A DNA stretch of 64,000 nt. Origin: Pseudoalteromonas luteoviolacea H33-S (GTDB taxonomy: Bacteria; Pseudomonadota; Gammaproteobacteria; Enterobacterales; Alteromonadaceae). The notes beneath the pieces are model-generated. The model was not told the DNA's origin, did not search any database, and saw nothing but the letters and a program-made list of their open reading frames with translations. Positions 49,279 through 57,380 of the stretch are shown in pieces. The stretch lies in assembly GCF_001625695.1 (NCBI RefSeq), contig NZ_AUXY01000035.1:186001-250000 (forward strand), written 5' to 3'. Position numbers and translations under genes: made by a program. Numbering within the stretch: position 1 is the first letter of the stretch; each line of letters opens with the position of its first letter.

Positions 49279-51435
49279 ATGACCTTTAAAAAAACATTAC
49301 TCATTGCAGCCTATACTTGCCTACTTATTGTGATGAGTGCGATTGTTTGGCATACCAATAACCCATTACCCCCTATTTACCCAGATGGTCCTGCAACCCT
49401 CATCACGGCAAGCAACCAGCAAACTTTGCGCTCTTTTGGCGACAAGCAAGGTGTGCATCGCTATCACATCACGCCCAAAGAGGTTCACCCATTTTATTTA
49501 CAAGCTTTACTACACTATGAAGACCGCTGGTTTTATCGTCACTATGGCGTGAATCCGTTTTCATTATTACGCGCAGCTGGGCAATGGATCCGATATGGTC
49601 GGGTGATATCAGGTGGCTCAACTTTGACCATGCAGGTTGCACGCCTTATCGACCCACATTCAAGAACCATTACAGGAAAGCTGAACCAAATCGCCAGAGC
49701 AATACAACTTGAGTGGCATTACAGCAAAGAGGAGATACTCACCTTTTACCTCAATTTAGCCCCATTTGGCGGCAATATTGAGGGCGTTGCAGCAGCGGCC
49801 AATAAGTATTTTGGAAAATCTCCACGGTTACTCACGAAAAATGAGGCCGCCTTGCTGGTTGTACTACCGCAAAAGCCCTCACAATACCGTCCTGATAAAT
49901 ATCCTATACGTGCAATCGCGATGCGCAATAAAGTACTAACACGCCTCTATCAAGGAGGCTTAATCAATACTGAGCAGCACAGCCTAATGGTAAAGGAGCA
50001 GATGAATCTTCAACCGAATAGGCCTGTAGCGCTTGCTCCTCTGCTAAGCCGCTATTTAAAAGTGCGCTATCCAAATGCGCATAAACTGCACACCACAATA
50101 GATTATGCCTTACAAAAACGTTTGTCATCGCTGCTGCAACAAACCAGTCAACGCTTACCGCATAAAGCATCTGCCGCATTGGTCATTTTGCATAATCCCA
50201 GTGCTGAGATCCGCGCATACCAAGGCTCCGTTGATTTCAGCGATATGAGCCGCTTTGCCCACGTTGATATGGCACGTGCAACACGCTCTCCAGGGTCAAC
50301 TCTGAAACCCTTTATCTATGCGCAAGCGTTAGATTTAGGCCTTATTCATAGTCAAAGCTTATTAAGTGACATTCCTGCTGATTTTGATGGTTATAAGCCG
50401 CAAAACCTAAATGGCACTTTTAGTGGACCTATCAGTGCTCAGCGCGCATTGCAGCAATCGTTAAATGTGCCAGCAATTCAACTTCTCAATCGCATCACGC
50501 CTGCGCGCTTTGAGCAAAATCTTGCCAGTGCAGGCATTCACCTCGCCCATAAACATGCTAACTTATCTGTTGGATTAGGGGGGACGGGCACGCAATTATT
50601 AACACTGGCCAAATTATATCGTGCATTGGCCAGTCAAGGGCACGTCGCCCCATTAAAAATACTCAGCAATGAGCCAAACGACATAACCAGCAAGCAAATA
50701 TTAAGCCCGCAAAGTAGCTGGATAACGTTTCAAATGCTCAGTGCACAGAGCGCGCCTGATCGTGTCGTACCATCAGTACGCCGTAAAATAGCATGGAAAA
50801 CTGGTACCAGTTACGGCTATCGCGACTTTTGGGCTGTTGGCGTGAGCCATGATTATACCGTGGCGGTCTGGGTTGGTCGCCCAGATGCAAGCCCCATGCT
50901 TGGCTACTTAGGTGCCACACAAGCCGCGCCTTTGATGTTCGACGCATTTGACTTGTTGCCCCCTGACCGCCAACAGCTCGCCCAACCTAGCTCTGTCACC
51001 CACACGCTGATTTGCTGGCCTAGTGGTTTAGCGCTTGCACATATTCCACAAGAGCAATGTGACTCGCAACATCAAGCAATGACCATTGACCACATGACCC
51101 CGCCAAGTATGGATATTTATGGCGACTTCACGACCACACTCAGCTGGCCAGAAAAACTCAACCACTGGCTGGGCAGTAAACACTCTCACCGTTTAGATTC
51201 AGCTTCACACCAAACCATTGCCATCACATCAGTTCGCAGCGGCCAGCATTACTATCGTTCGCAGATCGGTGCGCTACCATTAGAGTCAACGCACACAGAT
51301 CAGGTAAGCTGGTTTATCAACCATAAGCCCATCGCGAAACCAGAAATCACACTCGACCAATATTTGGGCGAGACAACAATATCGGCTTGTGTGCGGTCAC
51401 AATGTGACAAGCAAACCATCTATATTCACCCCTAA
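49279..51435 (+). CDS. pbpC: Penicillin-binding protein 1C
   Basis: A 718-residue class A PBP. One N-terminal transmembrane segment (LLIAAYTCLLIVMSAIVW) anchors it. The glycosyltransferase GT51 domain has the catalytic Glu in HYEDRWFYRHYGVNP and SGGSTLTMQVARL. The transpeptidase domain has the SxxK motif at Ser340-Lys343 (RSPGSTLKPF), an SLN motif (LQQSLNVPAIQ) and the KTGT-type motif KTGTSYGYRDFWA. The C-terminal extension (residues ~560-718) is the PBP1C-specific domain. It is the partner of the upstream alpha-2-macroglobulin gene. Confidence 0.95.
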   Translation: MTFKKTLLIAAYTCLLIVMSAIVWHTNNPLPPIYPDGPATLITASNQQTLRSFGDKQGVHRYHITPKEVHPFYLQALLHYEDRWFYRHYGVNPFSLLRAAGQWIRYGRVISGGSTLTMQVARLIDPHSRTITGKLNQIARAIQLEWHYSKEEILTFYLNLAPFGGNIEGVAAAANKYFGKSPRLLTKNEAALLVVLPQKPSQYRPDKYPIRAIAMRNKVLTRLYQGGLINTEQHSLMVKEQMNLQPNRPVALAPLLSRYLKVRYPNAHKLHTTIDYALQKRLSSLLQQTSQRLPHKASAALVILHNPSAEIRAYQGSVDFSDMSRFAHVDMARATRSPGSTLKPFIYAQALDLGLIHSQSLLSDIPADFDGYKPQNLNGTFSGPISAQRALQQSLNVPAIQLLNRITPARFEQNLASAGIHLAHKHANLSVGLGGTGTQLLTLAKLYRALASQGHVAPLKILSNEPNDITSKQILSPQSSWITFQMLSAQSAPDRVVPSVRRKIAWKTGTSYGYRDFWAVGVSHDYTVAVWVGRPDASPMLGYLGATQAAPLMFDAFDLLPPDRQQLAQPSSVTHTLICWPSGLALAHIPQEQCDSQHQAMTIDHMTPPSMDIYGDFTTTLSWPEKLNHWLGSKHSHRLDSASHQTIAITSVRSGQHYYRSQIGALPLESTHTDQVSWFINHKPIAKPEITLDQYLGETTISACVRSQCDKQTIYIHP

Positions 51436-51596
51436 TTTAACGCTCGTTTTGTGGTTTTACCGAAAATCACCACACAACCCATCGCCTCTAGTTTAGAAAA
51501 GTAAGGTGAGTCTGCTACACTCAGCTCATGACTGTAGTCTTAATGTCATAAATTATGACAGCGTAAACTAACAGATTGATAAAGGTGAGCTAAACC

Positions 51597-52226
51597 GTGT
51601 CGACAGATCCTTGGAATGAATTAGAATTGGCGCCCACTTCAGATAAACAAGCTATTGAAGCGGCGTATCAACAAAAACTTGAAAACTTAAGTACTGAATC
51701 AGATGACATTCGCGCTGAGCGAGAATCTGCGCTCCATGCTGCATACCAGTCAATTTTAAACAGCCTTGTAGCGCCTTTTACTCCATCTGATCACAGCTTA
51801 GCCAATCCGTTGTTTAACGAATTTAATGATGAACTCACGGATTTACTTGGCAATGCACATCGACATACTCAGGTATCTTCATGGCAATTACTGGTTGACC
51901 ATCCTGCCTGCGGGGTTGTGTCTTTGAGAAATGACCTAGCAGCGCTGGTATTTGATAAAGTATTGAATCACCAAAAAACCTGCCAAAATGATAAAGAGAT
52001 GGTCTCCAGTGAAGTGCTGGTTTTTCTGACTGAGCAACTTGAATGGACTACACGAGAAGATTTAAAAGCACATTATGGTGAAGGGTTTTACTACCGGATG
52101 ACGCAGCAAGACATTCCCCAACCTGAATTTGTCCCTGAACCGATAGCTGATACAGGTAACCTCGCCAATATTTTTATCTGCTTGACTATTATCTGTGCCA
52201 TTGGCTTATTAATGATTTCTGTATAA
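51597..52226 (+). CDS. Membrane-anchored protein with a J-domain-like N terminus
   Basis: A 209-residue protein from a GTG start with AAAGGTGA nine bases upstream. The N terminus (DPWNELELAPTSDKQAIEAAYQQKLENL ... ALHAAYQSIL) follows the helix pattern of a DnaJ J-domain, but the HPD tripeptide needed to stimulate DnaK is missing. The central part is polar and a single transmembrane helix closes the protein (NIFICLTIICAIGLLMISV). I do not recognise a family with confidence. Its place right after pbpC suggests, but does not show, an envelope role. Confidence 0.6.
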   Translation: MSTDPWNELELAPTSDKQAIEAAYQQKLENLSTESDDIRAERESALHAAYQSILNSLVAPFTPSDHSLANPLFNEFNDELTDLLGNAHRHTQVSSWQLLVDHPACGVVSLRNDLAALVFDKVLNHQKTCQNDKEMVSSEVLVFLTEQLEWTTREDLKAHYGEGFYYRMTQQDIPQPEFVPEPIADTGNLANIFICLTIICAIGLLMISV

Positions 52227-52446
52227 ACATACCTTTAAAACATTTGACCAGCCGAAAATAGCTGGTCACCCCTTGTCCCCGCATTACATATTCACGCCTT
52301 CTAGATAACGACTTATTCTGTGCCTAAGCCTCGTAAAATGAAATAAAAATGAAATAAATCATTGTAAATTTATTACTTACACGATAGCTTAATGCCGTCT
52401 AAATATTAGACAAACCAATCATTTAAACTAAGGAAAAGGTCAAAAA

Positions 52447-52662
52447 ATGAAATTGAAGCTTAATAAGAAAAAGATCAAATCACTAACTGCAGATACAAAG
52501 TCACTGCCTGTAAAGGCAACGCCCGCGATTGCTGGCGGTTATCAATACACACATGATCAATTTTGCAGAGACTTTTCATTTGGTCCATATTTGTGTCTAA
52601 CGGATGAACCGAAATGCAAAACAACGGCAACCACCAATATCCCTACCTGTTACTGCGGATAA
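52447..52662 (+). CDS. Small peptide with RiPP-like leader ending in Gly-Gly
   Basis: A 71-residue peptide with a Lys/Leu-rich N terminus (MKLKLNKKKIKSLT), then a double glycine after Ala-Ile-Ala (Gly30-Gly31). A 40-residue tail has five Cys (40, 50, 57, 68, 70) and eight Thr and ends CYCG. This resembles precursors of ribosomally made, modified peptides whose leader is cut after GG. AAGGAAAAGGT precedes the ATG and a hairpin follows the stop. No modification enzyme or peptidase-containing transporter is in the window. A second, related peptide lies at 57381. Function inferred only from architecture. Confidence 0.65.
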   Translation: MKLKLNKKKIKSLTADTKSLPVKATPAIAGGYQYTHDQFCRDFSFGPYLCLTDEPKCKTTATTNIPTCYCG

Positions 52663-52677
52663 AACAGTAATAGAATG

Positions 52678-52705
52678 AGACCAAACAGCGCACTCCGTTT
52701 GGTCT
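52678..52705 (+). terminator. Hairpin after the small Cys-rich peptide gene
   Basis: A perfect AGACCAAAC/GTTTGGTCT stem with a ten-base loop; the T run (CTCTTTTT) is weak and begins nine bases downstream. Likely terminator. Confidence 0.6.
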
Positions 52706-52896
52706 TGATAGCACCTCTTTTTATAACTTCCTAACAATATTCAATTTCTAGTGCTTAAATAACTCTCTGACATACCATATAATCATAGCCATATAAACCG
52801 CTAGGTGGCTAATAGTTGTTTACTCCTTAAACCTTGCCACCTCGCAACAGTCAGTAAATTAGGGCGGCTAGTCTGCCCGTTACCGAGGGTAAAAAC

Positions 52897-53253
52897 ATGA
52901 GCATTACTCGCAAACACACCAACCAGCGAATGAGTCGAATTGTGGTACATAATGATACGATTTATCTGTGTGGCCAAGTGTGTAAAGACGCAACGCAAGG
53001 GATCAAAGAGCAAACACAAACCATGTTAGACAAGGTTGATACACTTCTTGAAGAAGCGAACAGTGACAGAAAACATATTTTAAGCGCCACAGTTTATATC
53101 AGTGACATGCAATATTTTGCACAAATGAATGAAGTATGGGATGCATGGGTGCCTGAGGGACACGCACCAGCAAGAGCCTGTGTACAAGCAGCCATGGCAA
53201 GACCTGAGTTATTGGTAGAAGTCTCTGTAATTGCAGCCGTAAAACAAGACTAG
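52897..53253 (+). CDS. RidA family protein (YjgF/YER057c)
   Basis: A 118-residue protein of the RidA superfamily: [65 protein letters not shown] and [10 protein letters not shown]. The arginine used by active RidA to hydrolyse enamines/imines is present in PARACVQA. RidA proteins drain reactive 2-aminoacrylate made by PLP enzymes. It is convergent with the MocR regulator gene, itself a PLP-binding protein. Subfamily (active versus inactive deaminase) is not settled. Confidence 0.88.
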   Translation: MSITRKHTNQRMSRIVVHNDTIYLCGQVCKDATQGIKEQTQTMLDKVDTLLEEANSDRKHILSATVYISDMQYFAQMNEVWDAWVPEGHAPARACVQAAMARPELLVEVSVIAAVKQD

Positions 53254-53260
53254 CCTTGGT

Positions 53261-53289
53261 AAGTTAGCCGATATGTCGGCTAACTTTTT
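53261..53289. terminator. Bidirectional terminator between RidA and MocR genes
   Basis: A perfect AAGTTAGCCGA/TCGGCTAACTT stem with loop TATG and T-rich flank, shared by the convergent genes. Confidence 0.85.
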
Positions 53290-54673
53290 ATATCACCACA
53301 TCATTACGAATCAGCAGCTCTTTTAGTACGGTATCAATGCGAGTTATCGCAACATCAAAGGCGGCTCTTGTCGTTGGTCCACCCAGTGTAAAGCGAATAC
53401 CATTTATCTCACACACCTCATTTGGCGAGGCAAATACATCCAGTGTACGCACCTCAACTAGCTGAGCTTTAAACTGCGCCGCGACATAATGCATGTTCAG
53501 ATGTGCTGGTAGATACCAACACACATTCAAACCAAAAAACACCGCTTCAAAGCCATAACGGTTCAGGGTCTTTTCAAGCGCTGCTTGTCTGTAACGGATC
53601 TCATCTTCTAATTTAACTTGCACATACTGATACTCTTTACTTTGCAGTGCGCGCATCATCAACTCAAAGTTTGTCATAGACACAGACCAGCATTGGGCAT
53701 GCACAGTTGCAATGATCTGCTGTTGCCACAGTAGAGGTGCCAACATATAACCTGTTCTCAGGCCGCCACTAAAATATTTTGAGAAGCTAGCTAAATAAAA
53801 CACACGATCCGGTGCTTGTTGCCACAATGGCAAGCGCCAGTTTTCTGATAAGCAATAGTTCACATCATCTTCGAGAATAAAAAAATGATATTTACGACTC
53901 AATGCCAGTATCGCTTGCAATGTTTCGTCACTGTATTGCACATTAGTTGGGTTTTGACAATTTGGGGTAATATAAATCGCTTTGACCATGTTGCTTTGAC
54001 AAATAGACTCAAGCTTGTCCAAATCAATGCCTTGCGAATTGACAGGCACCCCTTGTGATTGCAACTTTAAGCTTTTGCATGCTCTAAAAAAACCAGGATA
54101 CGTGAGCGATTCATGTAAGATGAGATCCCCAGGTTCACACAAGGCTGATAAACAGCTGTAAATCCCCTGCTGCGCGCCTTGGGTGAAGATAACTTCGTGT
54201 TGCTCACAGGCAACGCCGCGTTGCAATAGCCAATCCCGATAAAATTTTTGATGCCTAGGTAGACCATTCAATTTGTATGTCAGTAGCTCCCCAAGCTCCG
54301 TTTGGCTTTGCGACAGAGACTGCATTGCTCTCGCTATGATGCTTTCTTGACCCATTAAAGGCTGAACACTGGCTGCCAAATCGCTTATCTGCATGTCGTG
54401 GTGCAAGCTGTTATTTTTTGACACATAAGTGCCTGCCCCTAATTTTGCTCGAACATATCCACGCTGCTCCAATAAATCATAAGCTCTTGTCACCGTGCCA
54501 TGGGTGATATGCAAGAGATCAGCAAGGACTCTTTGCGCAGGAAGACGCTGATCATATGCGAGCTGTTTATGCTCAATCGCCTGCTCAATGAGTTCAGCTA
54601 ACGCCATGTATTTTGGTTGCGAAGCAGCTAAGCGTAGGAATTGATCTTTACTAGAGTGCCAAATTGTATCCAT
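53288..54673 (-). CDS. MocR-type transcriptional regulator (GntR HTH fused to aminotransferase fold)
   Basis: A 461-residue PLP-binding regulator. An N-terminal GntR winged helix (YDQRLPAQRVLADLLHITHGTVTRAYDLLEQRGYVRAKLGAGTYV, residues ~35-85) is joined to a fold type I aminotransferase domain with FTQGAQQGIYSCLSALCEPG, YITPNCQNPTN, the Asp in ILEDDVNY, and the PLP lysine in SFSKYFSGGLRTGYM. MocR regulators sense PLP or amino compounds and usually control a divergent operon, here the LysE/GNAT pair, across a shared 100-base region holding a palindrome (54740). A broken copy of its 5' third lies at 55891-56143. Confidence 0.9.
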   Translation of the reverse strand: MDTIWHSSKDQFLRLAASQPKYMALAELIEQAIEHKQLAYDQRLPAQRVLADLLHITHGTVTRAYDLLEQRGYVRAKLGAGTYVSKNNSLHHDMQISDLAASVQPLMGQESIIARAMQSLSQSQTELGELLTYKLNGLPRHQKFYRDWLLQRGVACEQHEVIFTQGAQQGIYSCLSALCEPGDLILHESLTYPGFFRACKSLKLQSQGVPVNSQGIDLDKLESICQSNMVKAIYITPNCQNPTNVQYSDETLQAILALSRKYHFFILEDDVNYCLSENWRLPLWQQAPDRVFYLASFSKYFSGGLRTGYMLAPLLWQQQIIATVHAQCWSVSMTNFELMMRALQSKEYQYVQVKLEDEIRYRQAALEKTLNRYGFEAVFFGLNVCWYLPAHLNMHYVAAQFKAQLVEVRTLDVFASPNEVCEINGIRFTLGGPTTRAAFDVAITRIDTVLKELLIRNDVVI

Positions 54674-54739
54674 AACAATAAATAAATTGATGCCTATTTG
54701 TAGTTATGACAATAATTAAATACGGAAAAAAAAGCAACT

Positions 54740-54755
54740 ATTGTATCAATACAAT
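54740..54755. promoter_or_regulatory. Palindromic operator candidate, copy 1
   Basis: ATTGTAT-CA-ATACAAT, an inverted repeat with 7-base arms, located between the divergent MocR and LysE 1 genes. It is repeated unchanged in copy 2 (56210), and a half-site-like ATTGTAT also overlaps the MocR start. Likely MocR binding site (inference). Confidence 0.55.
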
Positions 54756-54759
54756 TAAA

Positions 54760-54768
54760 GGGGGGGGG
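54760..54768. other. Nine-G homopolymer in place of the LysE 1 ribosome binding site
   Basis: A run of nine G five bases before the TTG start of LysE 1. In copy 2 the same position reads CTAGGAGGTTATTT, an ordinary ribosome binding site. Such tracts can slip during replication, so expression of copy 1 might be variable. Confidence 0.75.
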
Positions 54769-54773
54769 TTATT

Positions 54774-55394
54774 TTGCCATTGATTGAACTATCAACACTG
54801 TTACCTGCGCTGATACTCTTCAGTTTCACCGCTACAATTACACCCGGGCCAAATACTATTTTACTGACATATTCTGGATCAAAATTTGGCATTAAAAAGA
54901 CACTCCCTCATATTGTTGGGCTCCTAGCAGGGATGACCATCATTCACATTATGATGCTATTGGGGTTGGGTCACTTGGTGCTGACCATACCGCCTTTACA
55001 CTTTATCTTTAAACTGTTGGCGAGTGGCTATATCGTATATCTGGCCTATAAAATTGCATTTAAGCACACCAAATCTTCACAAAAACAACAGCAAGCACAC
55101 CCGCTTACATTTATACAAGGTGCACTCTTTCAGCTTATTAACCCAAAATCGATAGCAACCATACTATCATTGACGACGGCTTTGACACTTCCTGGTGATT
55201 ATTATTGGCACTCAGCCATACTCGGTGTTGTGGTGTTCAACATCGTGGCCCTTGGCAGTGGTTTAAGCTGGATCTATTTTGGCAAAGTGCTCAGTAAAAA
55301 ATTACAAAACCCCACTCATATGCAGCGTTTTAACTATGCAATGGCCAGCCTGTTACTCGCTTGCCTTCCACTTATCCACTTAAGTTCTCAATAG
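54774..55394 (+). CDS. LysE/RhtB-family amino-acid exporter, copy 1
   Basis: A 206-residue inner-membrane protein with about six transmembrane segments and the family signature ITPGPNTILLTYSGSKFGIKK near the N terminus, and FQLINPKSIATILSL in the middle. LysE/RhtB proteins export amino acids or related compounds; the substrate here is unknown. The start is a TTG (54774) aligned with the second copy, where the same TTG has a strong ribosome binding site. It lies divergent from the MocR gene and 10 bases before a GNAT gene. Its ribosome binding site is replaced by a nine-G tract. Confidence 0.88.
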   Translation: MPLIELSTLLPALILFSFTATITPGPNTILLTYSGSKFGIKKTLPHIVGLLAGMTIIHIMMLLGLGHLVLTIPPLHFIFKLLASGYIVYLAYKIAFKHTKSSQKQQQAHPLTFIQGALFQLINPKSIATILSLTTALTLPGDYYWHSAILGVVVFNIVALGSGLSWIYFGKVLSKKLQNPTHMQRFNYAMASLLLACLPLIHLSSQ

Positions 55395-55404
55395 GAGTTT
55401 AAAG

Positions 55405-55827
55405 ATGCAGCTCATCAATCAACTTTCGCAATCACAATTCAAACAAGTTCATGCATTTTTGTCAGAGCGGAGCTATTGGAGTAAGGGCATAACCGCAGAA
55501 AGGTTACAAGCAGCCATCGATAATTCGCTGTGTTTTGCACTGGTACAAAAAAATCAGCTCATTGCATTTGCCCGTGTCGTCACAGACTACGCAACATTTG
55601 CAAATCTGCTCGATGTTTTTGTTTTGGAGCCATTTAGAGGAATGGGTCATGGCAAACAGCTGCTAGACGCTGTGGTAACACATCCTAAATTACAAGGACT
55701 TAGACGCTTTACACTGGTAACGCATGATGCGCATACGCTTTATAGACAATTTGGGTTTGATGATGTGCAATCTCCTGAGTACTTAATGGAGCGCCACCCC
55801 CCTGCTGCGTACAAGGCAACCTCATAA
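55405..55827 (+). CDS. GNAT acetyltransferase, copy 1
   Basis: A 140-residue GCN5-related N-acetyltransferase. The acetyl-CoA pyrophosphate loop is the FVLEPFRGMGHGKQLLDAVV segment (R/Q-x-x-G-x-G/A), and the fold's C-terminal part is LRRFTLVTHDAHTLYRQFGF. The substrate is unknown; its coupling to a LysE exporter suggests an amino-acid or amine. Compared with copy 2 it has a roughly 33-38 base deletion near the end, which changes the last residues (PAAYKATS). Confidence 0.85.
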   Translation: MQLINQLSQSQFKQVHAFLSERSYWSKGITAERLQAAIDNSLCFALVQKNQLIAFARVVTDYATFANLLDVFVLEPFRGMGHGKQLLDAVVTHPKLQGLRRFTLVTHDAHTLYRQFGFDDVQSPEYLMERHPPAAYKATS

Positions 55828-55890
55828 ATAAGTGCGCACAGCGCACCTCAATTTAATGCGTGTCAATCGGCACGCGCTTATTTTCCTGTA

Positions 55891-56143
55891 ACACATAAGT
55901 GCCAGAGACTAATTTTGCTCGAACATATCCGCGCAGCTCCAATAAATCATAAGCGCTTGTCACCGCGTCATGGGTGATCTGCAAGAGAGCAGCAAAGACT
56001 CTTTGCGCAAGAAGACGCTGATCATATGCGAGCTGTTTATGCTCAATCGCCTGCTCAATCAGTTCAGCTGACGCCATGTATCTTGGCTTCGAAGCAGCTA
56101 AGCGTAGGTACTACTCTTTGCTAAGGAGCATAATTGTACCCAT
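55891..56143 (-). pseudogene. Truncated MocR regulator (GntR domain fragment)
   Basis: Matches residues 1 to about 85 of the MocR protein at 53288-54673 (YDQRLLAQRVFAALLQITHDAVTSAYDLLELRGYVRAKLVSGTYV). An in-frame TAG at codon 11 and the loss of the whole aminotransferase domain make it a pseudogene. A shorter in-frame reading frame (start 56077) could still make a bare winged-helix protein, but several changed residues argue against selection. Confidence 0.85.
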
Positions 56144-56209
56144 AACAATAAATAAATTGATGCCTATCTGTAGTTATGACAATACTTGTACATAGAACAA
56201 AAAGCAATA

Positions 56210-56225
56210 ATTGTATCAATACAAT
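56210..56225. promoter_or_regulatory. Palindromic operator candidate, copy 2
   Basis: Same 16-base inverted repeat as at 54740, kept intact while flanking DNA has diverged, which argues that the remaining MocR protein controls both LysE genes. Confidence 0.55.
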
Positions 56226-56238
56226 CTAGGAGGTTATT

Positions 56239-56859
56239 TTGCCATTAATTGAACTATCAACACTGTTACCTGCGCTGATACTCTTCAGTTTCACCGCTTC
56301 AATTACACCCGGGCCAAATACTATTTTACTGACATATTCTGGGTCAAAATTTGGCATTAAAAAAACACTTCCTCATATTGTCGGGATCCGAGCAGGAATG
56401 ACCATCATTCACATTATGATGCTGATGGGGCTGGGTCACTTGGTGCTGGCCATACCGCCTTTACACTTTACTTTTAAGCTGTTGGCGAGTGGCTATATCG
56501 TATATCTGGCCTGTAAAATTGCATTTAAGCACACCAAATCCTCACAAAAACAACAGCAAGCACAGCCGCTTTCATTTATGCAAGGTGCGCTCTTTCAGCT
56601 TATTAACCCAAAATCGATGGCGACCTTACTATCATTGACGACCGCTTTGACACTCCCTGGAGAATATTATTGGCACTCAGCCATACTCGGTGTTGTGGTG
56701 TTCAACATCGTGGCCCTTGGCAGTGGTTTAAGCTGGATTTATTTTGGCAAAGTACTCAGTAACAAATTACAAAACCCCGCTCATATGCAGCGTTTTAACT
56801 ATGCAATGGCCAGTCTATTACTCGCTTGCCTTCCACTTATCCACCTCAGTGCGCAATAG
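56239..56859 (+). CDS. LysE/RhtB-family amino-acid exporter, copy 2
   Basis: A 206-residue paralogue of the gene at 54774, with about 16 differences. The TTG start at 56239 has an excellent AGGAGG ribosome binding site, which fixes the start of both copies. Most changes are conservative, but GLLAGMT has become GIRAGMT, putting an Arg in a membrane segment, and Y92 has become C; these may alter substrate range or reflect drift. GNAT 2 follows after ten bases. Confidence 0.88.
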   Translation: MPLIELSTLLPALILFSFTASITPGPNTILLTYSGSKFGIKKTLPHIVGIRAGMTIIHIMMLMGLGHLVLAIPPLHFTFKLLASGYIVYLACKIAFKHTKSSQKQQQAQPLSFMQGALFQLINPKSMATLLSLTTALTLPGEYYWHSAILGVVVFNIVALGSGLSWIYFGKVLSNKLQNPAHMQRFNYAMASLLLACLPLIHLSAQ

Positions 56860-56869
56860 GAGTTTAAAG

Positions 56870-57298
56870 ATGCAGCTCGTCAATCGACTTTCGCCATCAC
56901 AATTCAAACAAGCTCACGCATTTTTGTCAGAGCGAAGCTACTGGAGTAAGGGCATAACCGCAGAAAGGCTACAAACAGCCATCGACAATTCGCTGTGTTT
57001 TGCACTGGTACAAAACAACCAGCTCATTGCATTTGCCCGTGTCGTCACAGATTGCGCAACATTTGCAAATCTACTCGATGTTTTTGTTTTGGAGCCGTTT
57101 AGAGGAATTGGGCATAGCAAACAGCTGCTAGACGCTGTAGTAACACATCCTAAATTACAAGGACTTAGACGCTTTACACTGGTAACGCATGATGCGCATA
57201 CGCTTTATAGACAATTTGGGTTTAATGATGTGCAATCTCCCGAATTTTTAATGGAACGCCACATCCCTGCGGTCTACATATCACAAGAGCTGCGTTAA
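56870..57298 (+). CDS. GNAT acetyltransferase, copy 2
   Basis: A 142-residue paralogue of the gene at 55405. The start MQLVNRLSPSQFK at 56870 parallels copy 1; the frame is open further upstream into LysE 2 but that is the overlap of the LysE reading frame. The acetyl-CoA loop is FVLEPFRGIGHSKQLLDAVV, with one changed residue. The C terminus (PAVYISQELR) differs from copy 1 owing to the deletion in copy 1. It is convergent with the small peptide gene at 57381. Confidence 0.85.
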   Translation: MQLVNRLSPSQFKQAHAFLSERSYWSKGITAERLQTAIDNSLCFALVQNNQLIAFARVVTDCATFANLLDVFVLEPFRGIGHSKQLLDAVVTHPKLQGLRRFTLVTHDAHTLYRQFGFNDVQSPEFLMERHIPAVYISQELR

Positions 57299-57380
57299 AG
57301 TTATATGGCGCGAACAAGGCATCCTCATAAATAGGTGCGCACAGCGCACCTCACTTTAATGCGTGTTGATCAGCACGCGC

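Larger units (their letters stand above)
54421..55890. repeat. Tandem duplication, copy 1 (MocR 5' part, LysE 1, GNAT 1)
   Basis: This segment and 55891-57393 are tandem copies. Copy 1 begins inside the intact MocR gene and carries its 5' end, the promoter region, LysE and GNAT. The junction with copy 2 lies at a TTATTT shared by the MocR gene and the end of the small peptide gene at 57381. Protein identity between the two LysE copies is about 92 percent by eye, so the duplication is not recent. Confidence 0.85.

Noticed and set aside
55853..56077. A separate small GntR regulator gene
   Set aside because: It is the truncated duplicate of the MocR 5' end with an upstream in-frame stop and loses similarity at the duplication breakpoint.
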